Below the pieces are notes generated by a model, which was not told the origin of the DNA, did not search any database, and saw only the letters and a program-made list of their open reading frames with translations. A stretch of DNA of 64,000 nt from Tilletia caries (Eukaryota > Basidiomycota > Exobasidiomycetes > Tilletiales > Tilletiaceae): assembly GCA_032718865.1 (NCBI GenBank), contig JALUTQ010000040.1:372001-436000 (forward strand). Reading direction: 5' to 3'. Every line of letters begins with the position of its first letter. The stretch's first letter is position 1. Made by a program: the position numbers and the translations under genes. Shown piece after piece: positions 10,028-22,705 of the stretch.

Positions 10028-13000
10028 AGAGCGTGTCGTTCGCTCCCGGAAGCGCACCCCCTGCTCCACCCAGCACTGCCACTGCCACTGCCACTGCCAC
10101 TGGCACTGGCACTAAGAAGCAGCAGCATGTCAAGGCCGCCAATCCAAAGCCAATGGGCAGGAGTCGCTCCACACAGGGACCCCCAACCAGCACAGCAGGC
10201 CTCAGGACAGCACAGCCACGCGGTCTCCTCCTCGCAAACAACCTGCCCGCACTCCAGAACCTCGTCAAGCGGGAGCCACACGCCTACATCGACGACTTCC
10301 GCGCACAGTGGAACCACTTCAACGCACTCGCCGCCGTATTGACCTCAGCAACAACAACGGCATCGGCTGCCACAGCAGGTGCAGGCTCAGAAGCGCGAGC
10401 TGGAAAAGTGCCCTGCCCGCTCTCCACCGACGACCAGCACAAGTTCACCGCACTCCTCTCCTTCGTCACACAGCTCAGCCCCTCCTTCCCCAAGCACACC
10501 GCATCCCTGCCCACCACCATGTCCGAACTCATCCTCCATCACCATGCCGCTCTCCCCCACGACATTCGTCGCGCTCTCCTCAGATCCCTCATTCTCCTCC
10601 GCAACCGAAACACCATCACCTCAGAGACCCTCCTCCGCACCCTCTTCCCCCTGCTCACCCTCACCACCTCCGCAGAGCTTCGCGCAAGCATTCAGCACAC
10701 CATCCTCCACGACATCAAGACCTCAAATGCGAACTCCAAGAACCATCGACTCAATGGTCTCGTACAGGGCATCCTCTTCACCATTGTCGACGACCAGTCT
10801 GCCAATGCCACTCTCGCCGCCCAGTCCCGCGCCGCTCGCGCTCAGCCCAAGACGAAGAGTGAAGCCCTCTGGGCCGTCCGTTTGGCAGCTCAGCTCTGGA
10901 AGAAGAACATCTGGTATGTGTCCCCCATCGAACACCTTCTCAGTCTCATTCTCTCCACTCACCCTCGTATCTCCCACTCACTCACTCACTCACAGGAACG
11001 ATGCCAAGACAGTCTCCCTCCTCTCCCTCGCCTGCTTCCACCACCACCCCAAAGTACAGTCCTCCGCAATCCGCTTCTTCCTCGGCGACCTCCACTCCTC
11101 CGAATCGGGCAACAACGCAGACTCCGACGCAGAAGACTCCGACGACGAGACCGCAGCCGTGCTCGCCGGAAACCGCGCCTCTGCCGTGTCCGACCTGATC
11201 CACAAGCGCAAAGTCAACAAGAAGACGAACGCAATCGACCGCAAGGTCCGACTCGCCTCCACCAATGCCAAGAAGAAGGCTCGCAGTAAAGACGCTGAGA
11301 AGGGCGATTCCGGTGGCGGAACTCTGGCGGAGACTGGGAACCTGGCCGCTCTGCATCTTCTGCACGACCCGCAGAGCTTTGGAGAGAGGCTCTTCAAGGA
11401 GCTCGTCAGGGGCGATCGAGGTGGGAAGAACACCAATGGGGGTCATCATCCCATCGAGATGAAGATTCGCATCATGCAGCTGCTCAGTCGCGTCATGAGT
11501 TCGCACAAGCTCTGCATCCTCGGCTTCTACGGATACATTGTCAAGTACGTTCCCGATCATCAGCCCCGTGCATAGTAGTACGATCGCTGTGTCTGAACCT
11601 TCTTTCTTCTTCTTCTCAGGTACCTCACCCCCCACCAACAGTTCATCACCTTGATCCTCGTCTCCCTCGCCCAGTCCGTCCACACCCAGACGCCACCCTC
11701 AGTCCTCCTCTCCCTCGTCCGCAAGTTGGCCGACAACTTCGTCCACCCGGGCGTGAGCCCGCAAGTGAACGCCGCCGGCCTCAACTCCATCCGCGAGATC
11801 TGTCGTCGCCAGCCGAGCGTGATGGAGGAGCACGACGACGGCGCGGACGGGGATGAGTCCGGTGCGCTGCGCGGTGACGATCTCGACAATGTCGATGTGG
11901 ATGGCGCCCGGATTGACGTCCATACGGCGCCCTCGGTGGCGACTTCCAACAAGGCCAAACAGGCCGCTGCCAACGGTACCACCCCCAACACCAACATCAA
12001 CACGACGATGGTCTCCCACGCCCTCACACACGGCCCCACCCTCCTGGCTGATCTGGTCTCGTACCGCAAGTCGAAGGATAAGGGCGTCGCCGCTGCGTCC
12101 CGCGGTCTGATGCAGCTCTACCGCGAGGTCAACCCGGCGTTGCTCAAACGGCGCGAGCGCGGGAAGAGCGGGGCGCTTGCGCTTACGGACGGGGCTTCTA
12201 CTCGCAAGTACGGGTTTGGAGCGGATGACCCGGACGTCGTGCATGGGATCCAGGGCATTGAGTTGCTCGAGAAGCATCTGGAGGAGAAGCGGGCTGAGCA
12301 GGAGGGAGATGATGATGATGATGAGGCGGGCTGGGAAGGCTTTGAGCTTGAGTCGCTGGGCGATGATAGTGATGACGAGAGCGAGGGCGGTTGGATCGAC
12401 GTCAGTGAGGGCGACGAGAATGACGTTCTCAACTTTAGCGACTCGGACTTTGGCTCGTCGTCCGATGACGATGACGACGACGAAGCGCGGGAGAAGCGTC
12501 GGGCGGCGAAGGCTGCTAGGAAGAGTGGTGCAGCGGCAGCGGCAGCGGCAGGAGGAGAAGGAGACGCAGCGGCTGGGGCGGGGGCGGGGCAGACGTTGTC
12601 TGCGAAGGAGAGGGCGAAGGAGCGCAGGGAGAAGAGGAGGGAGGACCGTCAGCGCAAAAGGAGGAAACTCAGTCGGAACAATAGTGCTGTGCCTAGCGCC
12701 ACAGCTGGGGAGGACGATTCTTCGGACGACGAGGACGACGAGGAGAAGAATAGTGAGGAGGAGATCGATGCTGAGATTAAGACTGTGGCGCAGGTGGAGG
12801 GTACTGCTGCGACTGCGACTGCGACTGCGAAGGCTGACGAGATGGACGCGTTCTCTAAGCTGGCGACTACAAGGGTGAGTTTCAACTTCCTCCCCCTCCT
12901 GCCTCCTGAGTGATAATGGCCATAGAAAACTCATCACTGCTTCCCAAATTCTCCCTCTTATGCACCCACAGATTCTCACGCCGGCCGACTTTGCCAAGCT

Positions 13001-13614
13001 GGCCGAACTGCGTCTGGCCGCTGCTGAAGAAGCGGCCAAGACGGGCGGTCTAACCGGCGCCGCGGCCCGTCGGCAAATCAAAGAACTCCAAGCTTCCGCC
13101 AAAGCGCACCGGCGCGGCGCAAACTCTTCCTCCGCCCTTGCCAACGCGTCCTCCATCAGCGGCGCCGGCGAGCCGATCGCCGGCCCGTCCTCGCACGTCC
13201 TCTCGGAGGCGGACATCCTGGGCCCGCAGAAGAAGGTCAAGGCTGATCATGAGGAGCGGATGGCTTCTATTGCGCAGGGCCGGGAGGGGCGGGAGAAGTT
13301 TGGGAGTAAGAAGGGGTTGAGGAAGAGTGAGAAGGGGGCTAGTAGTACGAATTTGGAGAAGAGGAAGGGGAAGAATTATAAGTGAGTAGTAGTCAAAAAA
13401 AAAAAAAACCTCCGATTTGGGGTTCCCTTCAAGGAGGGCGAATGCCCCCTTGGTTTGCCCACGGACTGCTGACCCCCCCAGCCTCCTTTTCTTCTTCTAT
13501 CACAGCATGGTGGCGCAGAGTTGGGGCGTGCGTTCGAAGGGGAAGGCGTCGCTGCGGGACAAGTCGAGAAAATTGCGACAGCACATCGAGAAGGCGAAGA
13601 AGAGCCACCACTAG
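9973..13614 (+). CDS. SDA1: Sda1, 60S pre-ribosome assembly and export protein
   Basis: Nuclear protein needed for 60S maturation and export and for G1 progression in yeast. Exons: 9973-10913, 10996-11544, 11620-12874, 12972-13381, 13506-13614; 1087 residues. The family core is clear: LPALQNLVKREPHAYIDDFRAQWNHF at the N-side, HPKVQSSAIRFFLG after intron 1, YGYIVKYLTPHQQFITLILVSLAQSVH across intron 2, and a basic tail ending near SLRDKSRKLRQHIEKAKK. It is longer than yeast Sda1 (767 residues) because of acidic and Ala-rich linkers. A 17-codon GCA repeat directly follows the ATG, giving 17 alanines, so its length may vary between strains. Confidence 0.94.
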
Positions 13615-13753
13615 GGGCAAGTAAACTTTGGTGGGAGCGTGCTTTTCCCATCTCTTCATGTGGTCTTTCCTTCTGTTCCCTGTTTCCCGTCTCTTCTTCC
13701 TCCCTCCCTTTCACGACTGCAATTCTTCGGATCTACATATGTCTCTTCACGAT

Positions 13754-14655
13754 CTAGTACGGGTTACTCCCACTCGCGTGGATCTGGGTGTACATCTGGC
13801 ATGCGCTTCGATAGGCGATGATGTCCTTCGACCTGAGTACGTTTGCTGCAATGGGCATACACAGAACTTCAGCCTTGGGCAGAGTTCTGAGAGGGAAAGA
13901 AAGGAGGAGTGGGGGAACGTACCTGCGTCCACATTTAGGGGCGAATCCGGTTCGGGTGCGTCCAGTAGGGCCAGCACGGCTGTACATGCCGAGGAGAGCG
14001 TCCAGGCGGGCGACCATTGGGCGGCGAGGATGTCCAGGCAGATCTCGCCGGTCTGTAAGGAGGGAAATGGCAGACGTTTTAGCGAAAGGAAGGTGTTGTC
14101 TCTGATGGAGCGTGAGGATGAATGGGGGGTGGACAGGTCATCTCGAACCCGCGCTGAGACCAAAAGAATCGCGAAAGAGATAGAGGGATCACAACTCACT
14201 TTCCAGCTAACGTTCGGATGCCAGATCTTCGTCTTGAAGCTCATCTTGGGCGGTTTGGTCGGGTACTGAGACGGCACCTGAATCGAAAGTTCAAACACCC
14301 CACCTTCGTACGCCCCGCCCTGTGGGCCACGCATGACCGCGAACCACTCGAAGAGATCTTCGCCGTCGGCGTCCCAGGGTCGTAATTCGAGCAGGTCGAG
14401 CGGCGCGGAGGCGCTTTTTCGTCCTTGTTGGCTTGCTTCGGTGGCGGAGGAGGCGGGGGAAGGGGAAGGGATCTCGGATTGGATCGTCTCCCATTCCTTC
14501 ATGAGGCGTCGGAGGGTCGAGGCGGTGGGTGCTGAGCTGGCCTTGCCACCCCCGCTTTCGGCAGCAACTCTTGCGACCCTTCTGGGTAGGGACATGCCTT
14601 GTATTCTGATGGATTTTATGGTTGAGGTGATGGTGTTACGCTCAGACGAAGCCAT
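13754..14655 (-). CDS. PEX4: Ubiquitin-conjugating enzyme E2, Pex4-like
   Basis: E2 enzyme resembling Pex4, which monoubiquitinates Pex5 at the peroxisome for receptor recycling. Exons: 14655-14200, 14052-13923, 13845-13754; 225 residues. The UBC fold is complete: WFAVMRGPQGGAYEGGVFELSIQVPSQYP, then PPKMSFKTKIWHPNV, the active-site segment KTGEICLDIL (catalytic Cys), WSPAWTLSSACTAVLALLDAPEPDSPLNVDA, and the C-terminal helix AYRSACQMYTQ. TGEICLDIL...WSPAWTL is the Pex4 pattern. The N-extension before the UBC fold is unusually long; the ATG at 14595 (205 residues) is an alternative start. The tail runs close to the SDA1 3' end (139 bp apart, convergent). Confidence 0.85.
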
Positions 14656-14691
14656 GGATGATCTGCACCACCCATTCCCCCGAAGCCTTCC

Positions 14692-14861
14692 ATCACCCCG
14701 TCTCGTCACTGTCAGTCGGATGCTTATAGCAAAGGGTTCAACGCGACTTTGCTTCAGATGTAGGTATGTATTACAGTGTGTGGTCGTTCAATCGCGCATG
14801 TAAACCAACTGCTGAAGCAGCTTCTCTCCGCCTGAAGCTCCTTCTTCTGCACTGATCCTGT
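14692..14861 (+). repeat. Duplicated fragment of the APC8 3' end
   Basis: This stretch closely matches 19992-20152 in the same orientation. It covers the 3' flank and the last codons of the APC8 gene (shared blocks CACCCCGTCTCGTCAC, TCGTTCAATCGCGCATG, TAAACCAACTGCTGAAGCAG), with small gaps and substitutions. It is a non-functional relic here, lying directly upstream of PEX4. Together with the genuine copy it brackets the secreted-protein block. Confidence 0.85.
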
Positions 14862-15207
14862 TGATCTGATTTGCCACGACCCGCTTCGTTCAATCTCGGC
14901 GGAACATCCTCATCGGCAGAAGTCTTCTACCGCCTTCCTCGCGAGTCCTGAACAGCACAGCGATAGGTCCTTCGCAGCTTGCTTTGGAAGGGCTCCGCGA
15001 GCGGGCAGCCTGTGATCGTATACGGCTAATCCTTCCTCCCCTGCTTTTGCTAACATGTCCTCCCGTGTTGTTTCTCTGCAGCAGACAGGGGCGCGATGTA
15101 TGAAGGGTGCTTCCCCTTCTCCTTCCAGTCTATGTCCTCCATACCCACATTCCTTTCCTCTGCCCCACCCTTGCTTCTCCACCTACCCACGCCTTCCATA
15201 GGAGACA

Positions 15208-15700
15208 ATGAAGACCGCACCATTCAACCTACTCATGGTCCTGTCCATGCTCGCAGTAGTCACTTCCGCAGTCAAAATCGTGAGTAATCATCCCTTCCCT
15301 CGACCGACGTGCATCGTAGATACTGACTGACATATGATGATTCCCACAGCCGTCCTGCAAGGTATCGTGCGAGACAGGCTCTCAGACCTGCATGTCCAAT
15401 TGTCTGAAGTGCCAGACGTTCCTGGACGATGGCTTCCTGGTACGTTCTCGGATTTCCCTCCTTCCCCTCCTTATCTGCATCGCCCCTTCATTGACCTGAT
15501 CTCATCCTCGCTCCCTCATGACCATCCAGTTAACCCTCGACGGATCACTGCCGAAGTGCGAGGACGCGTGCGACGACGGCATCGATACCGGTACAACGTG
15601 CTTTCCGAAGTGCGATTATGCGCAGCGATGGTGTTGTCCTCTGGGAAAGGAGTGCTGCCCGATCGCTGGGGCGACGTGCTCAAAGCTGCTCTCGGGGTGA
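15208..15700 (+). CDS. Small secreted cysteine-rich protein (110 aa)
   Basis: I do not recognise a named family. Exons 15208-15279, 15350-15439 and 15530-15700 join in frame to 110 residues. The first exon is exactly a signal peptide (MKTAPFNLLMVLSMLAVVTSA). The mature part holds 14 Cys in about 86 residues, among them CKVSC, CMSNCLKC, CEDAC and a CCPLGKECCPIAGATC motif reminiscent of granulin-like CC pairs. Small size, secretion signal and many paired Cys are the usual profile of apoplastic effector candidates or structural secreted proteins. Both introns fall between structural units. The neighbour downstream is a secreted protease. A role in host interaction is inference only. Confidence 0.8.
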
Positions 15701-16777
15701 CTGAGCTTGACCGTCTTCTCCTCCCCGTATGTTCGTCCCGGGCGGTCTCGATCCGCCTGCTCCTCCCGGTAAACACTGCTTCACACAACTGTGAGCGCGA
15801 GATTCCTTGCTTTCCACGTCCGACAATGGCATCCCGCGGCCTCTGAATACTCCGCAACTGGTCAGGCGTCAGGCGCGTTCCGGGAGCGACGACGAGCTGC
15901 GATGGCGAGGGATCTGCCTTTCTGGCTCCACATTCTCTCTATGTACTGAGTACTAACTGGTGCCTGCATTTGATTTCGAAAGACTGGAAGTCTGGGAGCA
16001 GGTTCCCAAACTCCCAAGCCCCAAGAATGGAAGCATCTGCTGGCCTCCACCTCCACCTCCTAGCAACCGGTTCTCACAAAGTAGTGAGTCAGTGTGTGGG
16101 TTGTCAAACTCGACACCAACAACCTCAACGACGGCGACGAGGTCAGCGATAGCAGCGGCAAGAAGTGAGAAGCCACGAAGCTGCCAGTAGCGCGCTTCGC
16201 TAGTCCGCTCTCGTGCAGGCACTTCTTCGGCCTTCGCTGATCGCTGATCGCTGATCTCCGGAGGAGTTGTGGGAAGTCTGTTATATGCATCTCTGCCACT
16301 CGCTCCGGGCACGGTGCTGTACCACATCACTGACCCCGTCTTATTCGCATGCTTTTACACATCAAGATGGACTTCTGCTAATCTCGGACCTCGCAGGGCC
16401 AACGGAAGATTCCTCTCGGTCTTTCAACCGCTTCTGCTGGGAGCCCTCGGGCGACGGCGGCCTGGCCTGTCAAATATGTATAGCTGACTGTCTTGCTTTT
16501 GGCGTTCAGATCTTCTACCCCCGACACTCGTCCCTCTCCCTATCCTCTCCCTATCCTTTCCCTATCCTCTCCCTTACCTTCCCCTCCCCTCCCTCTTCCT
16601 TCCACTCTCCTTCTTTTGCAAGTCGAAGCGGATTCTTCAAGGCCTGTCTTCGCTTTCTTCCCGCCTCGGTGTGCACTCACTCAGCCGGTCCCTTCGCTTT
16701 TTCACTCCCTCAAGGAACACATTCTGTTCTCTCCTTCCCCTCCAGATACTTTCTTTGTCCCCTAGAACATAATCAGG
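15701..16777. other. Long intergenic promoter region before the subtilase
   Basis: No supported gene. From about 16520 to 16760 the plus strand is strongly pyrimidine-rich (repeated CCCTATCCT), a common feature upstream of fungal start codons. A GATCGCTGATCGCTGATC repeat lies near 16240. Confidence 0.5.
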
Positions 16778-19700
16778 ATGAAATTGACACTCGCTTTCGT
16801 GGCTCTCCTCCAGCTCGCAGATGTCGTCACATCTCAACGACACGGCAAGGCCTCAAATGCTGGGCCGAAGGCGCTAGGCGCCAAGAATGCGCCTCCGGTC
16901 GTTCCGCGCGGATACCTCGTCGAGTTCGTCAGCAATTCGGCTCGCAAGAGCGCAGAGTCTTCGGGCTTCACCAAGCACGAAGACCGGACACAGCACGATG
17001 CCTTGCACAGCTTCCTCACCAAGCGCAAGAGTCCCGTCCAATACCGGACCCGTTTCACCTTCACCGACTCGCGGATTTTCTCAGGCCTGTCCCTCATCCT
17101 TGACAACGACAAGGACGTAAACGAGCTCCGAGCATTCCCCGGTGTCAAGAAGGTCCACCCGCTCCGGATCTACATGCCCGCCGCCTTCGAACCTACGATC
17201 GTGTCTCCCGAGTTCGTCCAGTCTGCCGTGAATGGCGGGAGCCTGACTCGCTCGTCCGCGTCTCGCGTGGCGTCCGACAGCGTCTTGAAGAACGACACAT
17301 TCGAGCCTCACGTCATGACGGGGGTTGACAAGCTGCACGCCCAGGGCTACTATGGCAAGGGCCAAACTGTCGGCATTATCGACACCGGTATCGATTACAC
17401 CCACCCGGCTCTCAACGGCAGGAAGCCATCGGGCACGCCCTGCTTCGGTTACGGATGCCCTGTCAGTGGTGGCTACGACTTCGTAGGAGACAGGCACGAC
17501 GGTATCTTTGACCCCATTCCCGACTCGGACCCATTCGCAGACTGCGCCGGGTCCGGTCACGGCACCCATGTGGCCGGTACCGTCATTGCCCTCGACCGCG
17601 AACTTGGCTTCACTGGTGTGGTCCCGCAGGCCAACGTCCACATGTACCGCATTTTTGCCTGTGGGGGCGGGACCTCGTCCGACATCATCATGGCTGCCAT
17701 GGAGAAAGGCTTCTTCGACGGCGTCGATGTGCTCTCCCTGTCACTCGGTGGACCTAATGGATGGGTCGAGGACCCTAGCTCCGCCGTTGCGTCCAAAATC
17801 GTGGCCCTCGGTACTCCTGTCATCGTTTCTCACGGTAACGACGGTGAATACGGTGCTTTCTACGCCTCTGGTCCTGCTGCTGGTCTTGGCGTCACCGGTG
17901 TTGGATCCGTTGACAACGAGATTTTGAACGGCTACTCTGCGAAGCTGACTCCCTCGGCCGGCGCCCCCAGCAATGGCAACGGCGATCTCGTCTATCTCGT
18001 CGGCACTCCATTCACTTTCAACTCAACTCAGAGCAAGAAGCTGAAGCTTTACGCTACCAGCACCGATCCTACTGTGATGGATGACGGCTGTGCTCCTCTG
18101 CCCTCAAGCACTCCCGACTTGAAGGATTACGTTGTCGTCATTGCTCGTGGTGTGAGTTGCTATGGTGTGTCGGGTGCGATGACTGTCATGTGACTGACAC
18201 CTTCCGTACTCCTTCCATTGCAGACCTGCATGTTTGTCACGAAGTTCACCAACGCGTACAACGCTGGCGCCCGCTATGTTTTCATCTACAACTCAGCCGC
18301 TTCTATCACGTACTTGCCAGAGGCCGATCAGGCTGACTTGCAGGCTGCGATGTTGACTCGACCGGACGGCCTGTTCATCGTCAACGCCCTGGCTGTGGGC
18401 AAGGAGCTCTACATCGACTTTACCAGCCAGAGTATTGCTGCTGTTCCGGACACGGGCAACGGTGGCTTCATGAGCTCCTTCTCGACTTACGGTCTCACTT
18501 GGGAAGCGCAAAACGCGGCCTCGGTCAGTGCACCCGGAGGTAACATTCTCTCGACTTGGCCGCTCAAGCTCGGCAAGTACGCCATTATCTCGGGTACCTC
18601 GATGTCCGCTCCTTTCATTGCGGGAAGCACGGCGATGTACCGCTCCATCAAGGGCAATTCGGACTTCCCCCTCGTCATCCGCAGTGTCCTGTCCTCGACG
18701 GCCAAGCCGCTGGGCTTCAGCGCCAACGTCAGCACGCTCGAAACGACGGCGCGGCAGGGAGGTGGATTGGTCAATGTCTACGCGGCCATCAAGAGCGTCT
18801 CGCGTGTCTCTCCGGGATCGTTGGACTTGAATGACACTCAGTACTTCGACGGGACGCAGACGTTGACCATTTCGAACGTGGGCACAATGGAGCAGACATA
18901 CACCCTTTCCCACCTTCCCGGCGGCAGCATTGCCTCGATCGACCCTTCTGACAAGGCCGTCTACGTCCCGGGACCGATCAAGCCCACCACGAATGCAGCG
19001 TCGGTCCAGTTCTCGAGCGAGACGGTCACCATCCTGCCCGGCAAGAGCCAGGACGTCTCGATGACGTTCAAAGCGCCCGTTCTGGACACGAGCACGCTCC
19101 CGATCTACTCGGGCTTCATCTCCATCAAGTCTTCGATCTCGTTTGGCAGCATGCACGTTCCGTACTCCGGTGTGGGGACGAAGTTGAGCAGTCAGCAGGT
19201 ATTGGACACGTCGGACAGTGCGCTCGGGTTTGCTGTGCCCGCGCTGCTCAAACCGGACGGGAAGACGGTGATCACGGACGATCAGCGGGTGTACTCGCTA
19301 GAGTCGAGCGAGTCCCAGCCCACTCTCGTCTGGCGCTTGTTGACGGGGACATTGTTCTACTCGATCGATCTCGTGGACGGGAACACAACTTTCGTGCCCA
19401 CCATATCGACCGGAAGTGCGTCTTCGCGACGCAGTCTGGCCGCTGAACACAAGCACGTCGGTGTCCGACGATTGAGCGGCATGGACCTTGCGCACTCGCT
19501 CCATGCTGAGCAGCACCGTCGACTGTCGAGCGACGATGCTGGGTTGGCCTTGCAGCGCGTTGCCGGCACAAGTGGCTCTTTCAACGACGTCAAGATCATC
19601 GGCAACCTCGATTATGGTTCGTGCATACCCCGAAACAACATTTACGCCACCTCCGCTGCCTCGAACCTGTTCAACCAGTTCAACCTGGAGGGCAACTACA

Positions 19701-19846
19701 CCGATGCGGACGGAGTGGACCACCGGATCCAGAACGGGACGTACCGGATCTTGCTCCGGGCCCGGCGGTTGTTGGCTACCGATGCTAAGGCGGAGAGCTC
19801 GTACGAGTCATACCTTACCCATGCATTCACGGTCAAGCGGGCTTGA
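16778..19846 (+). CDS. Secreted subtilisin-like serine protease (S8, Vpr-type)
   Basis: Extracellular endopeptidase of family S8. Two exons, 16778-18151 and 18224-19846; 998 residues. Signal peptide MKLTLAFVALLQLADVVTS, then an I9-like propeptide ending near FPGVKKVHPLR. The catalytic triad is complete: Asp202 in GIIDTGIDYTHP, His261 in GHGTHVAGT, and Ser584 in SGTSMSAPFIAG. A protease-associated (PA) segment lies between His and Ser (YVVVIARGTCMFVTKFTNAYNAGARYVFIYN), as in Vpr/C5a-peptidase-like subtilases. A fibronectin-like C-terminal region follows (TLTISNVGTMEQTYTL). There is no membrane anchor or clear GPI signal. With the small secreted protein it forms a secreted pair bracketed by duplicated APC8 sequence. 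Confidence 0.93.
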
Positions 19847-19991
19847 AAGACAAGGGGGCGACCTTTCCTTTGTACGGTCATCCTTGCTCTTCTCTTTCCC
19901 TTGTGTGTATTCTCTCATTTCGTCTGCTCTCTCTCTCTGCCTTGCTTCGTTTTCTGTTCTTATCTACTACTGAAGCGTCCCATCCCCCATC

Positions 19992-20152
19992 TCGTCACCC
20001 CGTCTCGTCACGCTCAGTCGCATGCTTGTAAGGGCTCAACGTGACTTTGCTTCACATCTAGATATGTATACAGTGTCGTTCAATCGCGCATGTAAACCAA
20101 CTGCTGAAGCAGCTTCTCCGCCTGATCAGTAAGCTCCGTCTTCGCACTGATC
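19992..20152 (+). repeat. Genuine APC8 3' end, second copy of the direct repeat
   Basis: Partner of 14692-14861. It overlaps the stop codon and last codons of APC8 (stop at 20080-20082) and its 3' flank. Confidence 0.85.
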
Positions 20153-22705
20153 ACCTTCCGCAAATACTCGTCCGCCAGCGCCAAGTCGCCAAAACGGCGG
20201 CGTCCACCACCACCACCTTGCAGCTCGTCCGAGTCAGCCTCCGCACCTTCCGCCGCCCCACTGGCCGCGATCGCCTCCGCTTCCGATTCGAACGGGACGA
20301 TGTCGCCCATCTCCCATCGCGCCGCGACGATGTACGACTGCACGAAGCGGGCCAACGGCAGTGCGTCCGGTCGCGCCAGGGTCCGGTCGACAACTTGGAC
20401 CATGCGCCGATGCCAGCATGCAGCTGGGACGGCTTGTCCGAGACGTTCGTACAGGTTGATGACTCTCTGAATCGCCTGTACGATCTCGTCCTGCGTGGTT
20501 TGGCACGTTAGGTTGCGTTTGAAGCAGGAGATCGCGTCTTCGGTCTGTTCGAGGCGCTCGTAGCATTCTCCGAGAGAAGCCCACATTCGAGAATCGTAGG
20601 GTCTGAAGACAGCGAGCGGCGTAAATATGAGCCAGGGCAAAACAAAAACGCAGCTGTGGGGATTCAGGCACGTACCGAATTGATGCACATTTCTGGAAGT
20701 AGTGCACAGAGTACGACCAAGCACTGTTCAGCTCATAGACGCAACCGAGCCCATACCACGCACGATGATCATTGGGCGAGATGTCTGTATAGGGGCCAAT
20801 GTGAGATCAGAAGCTTGATGAGATGCTCCCACTGCGGCAAAAATGATCTTACCCAGAGCGCGGCGGTACATCTCGGCTGACGAATGACTGTTCTTCAGCT
20901 CGAGGTATTCGTGTCCGAGCAGGATCCAGGCAGCGAGACAGCCCATGTCGAGACGCAGAGCCCGTTTGAAAGCCTCAATCGCTCGGTGATGGTCACCCCG
21001 TTGACAGTAGTAGTTTCCTGACGACAGGGACGATCAGAGAGAGTGAGCTTTGGGGCCACAAGTCATCGGAAGCCTCGGTCACGTACCAATCAGACAACAA
21101 ACTTCGGGATGATCTCGTCCCATTTCCGCAAAACGGTCGGAGAGGGCAGCCAGCTTTTCGAAGCGATCTAATACGAAGAGCGTGTGGGCATAGTCTGCGA
21201 TGCCGTCCATTCGGAAGGGATCCAGCTCGACAGCTTCGGCGAATGCCTTTTCAGCATCTTCGAGCTCTGCGAAAAGGAGAAACGTTTCAGCAACGGATGT
21301 GCGGTGAGAACTTCCGAATGAGCTCACTTTGTTGTATTGTGTAGTTCTGCCCTTTGGCCATGAACAGATAGGCGGAGTTGGGAAAGGTTGTCAAGAGAGC
21401 ATCGATGCGTTCAATGTTGGTAGATGAGGAGTTGAGGGCATCTCGAGAGTTCCGCTCGATGAATAGACTCGTCATGAAGGATTCAGGAAGTAGGTCGATG
21501 ATATGTTCGATCTATGCTCTCAAAACAGTCAGCGAATGCTCGCGCTCACGCTTCATCCGTGCGATCTGCTCCATACCTCTTCGTAAGCGATCGTGTTCCC
21601 TAGCTCCTGCCAAGCGCTCCAGTTGTACGGATATGCCTGGATGCTCTTCAACAGACTGTCCATAGCTTCGATGCGGCGGTTCAGTTTCCGAAATACCATC
21701 CCTCTCCTGCGAAAGTGCACACAAAGCTGTTTAGCGGCCAATGGTCGTCAGAGTTCAATAATGCGCACTCACAGATATAGCAGAAAAGGATCATCCGCCT
21801 CGATCAGTTCCTCCAAGATCGAGATGCGTGCCTCCGTGATGGCTTCTAGGTCCGTTCTGGTACTCCGAGTTTCTGCAGGGTAGAGATGTTAGAACTTTTT
21901 TCGGAGTAGCTTTGCAGCATTCAAGACAACGCACTGGCCAACAATAGATTCTGCTCGCCAGCTTGTCTCTCCGCCGTCTGCATGGAATAGAAGCTAGTCA
22001 GCGTAATGCAACACACACCAAGTGACGCTGCCGCACTTACCAAATATTCAGCATACAGCCGCAAAAAGTTGGATTTGCGGTTGTTCGGGCTACTTCTTAG
22101 CAAGGCAGCACATCGCTCGTGCTGCTTTTCGTCAAAGTAGACTTTGGCAAGTGCGTACTCGGGATCCGGGGCTTCGATCAAATTTGACGTTGAGGGAAAT
22201 GCTGATCCAGTGTGAGAGCTATCCGCGGATGCCGCAAAGTGAACATGGAATGAGTCGACCTGACCAGCATCCGAGACCGAGTCGTCCACGTCGATAGCCA
22301 TTACAGAGCCGATATGACTGGTTGACAGCGGAGATGGTGGCGGCCGGTTGAGACTGCCACGTCCCTCCCCGGCTCCAGCCGTAGCACTTGCCGGTGTCGA
22401 ATGTCCCAGACGACCGAGCTCGAGTGGCCGTCGAGCTGGTGTCGAAGTCAGAGTGGCGGCCTTTGCGTCGGAGAGCATGGCTGTATGCGCAGCCGCGCGT
22501 GCGCAGGCTGCCAGCTCCAACGCCCTGTGGATAAGGATAGAGATCAATGATGCTGCAGACCGACGAGCCTCCGCGCAAATGCTCACCAGCAAGCAGCCCC
22601 GTTCAGTCCGCGCTCGCTAAGATCCGCTGCCGCAGCGCGCAACACGCGATCCGCCTCGGCCGGCACACTGTCTGGATATGCAACCTTTGGATCGAGCTTG
22701 TTCAT
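20080..22705 (-). CDS. CDC23: Anaphase-promoting complex subunit 8 (Cdc23)
   Basis: TPR scaffold subunit of the APC/C ubiquitin ligase, nuclear, controlling mitotic exit. Ten exons: 22705-22587, 22524-22041, 21977-21935, 21872-21773, 21706-21577, 21511-21328, 21266-21087, 21017-20853, 20784-20676, 20602-20080; 678 residues, close to yeast Cdc23 (626). Conserved TPR segments: DPEYALAKVYFDEKQHERCA, EARISILEELIEADDPFLLYL, NYYCQRGDHHRAIEAFKRAL, CLAAWILLGHEYLEL, NDHRAWYGLGCVYELNSAWSYSVHYF and RPYDSRMWASLGECYERL. A low-complexity insert follows the first TPR helix. It is head to head with RDH54 (253 bp between start codons). Confidence 0.95.

Noticed and set aside
11699..13240. Minus-strand 513-codon open frame
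   Set aside because: It is the reverse of the SDA1 coding exons and crosses their introns; no family features.
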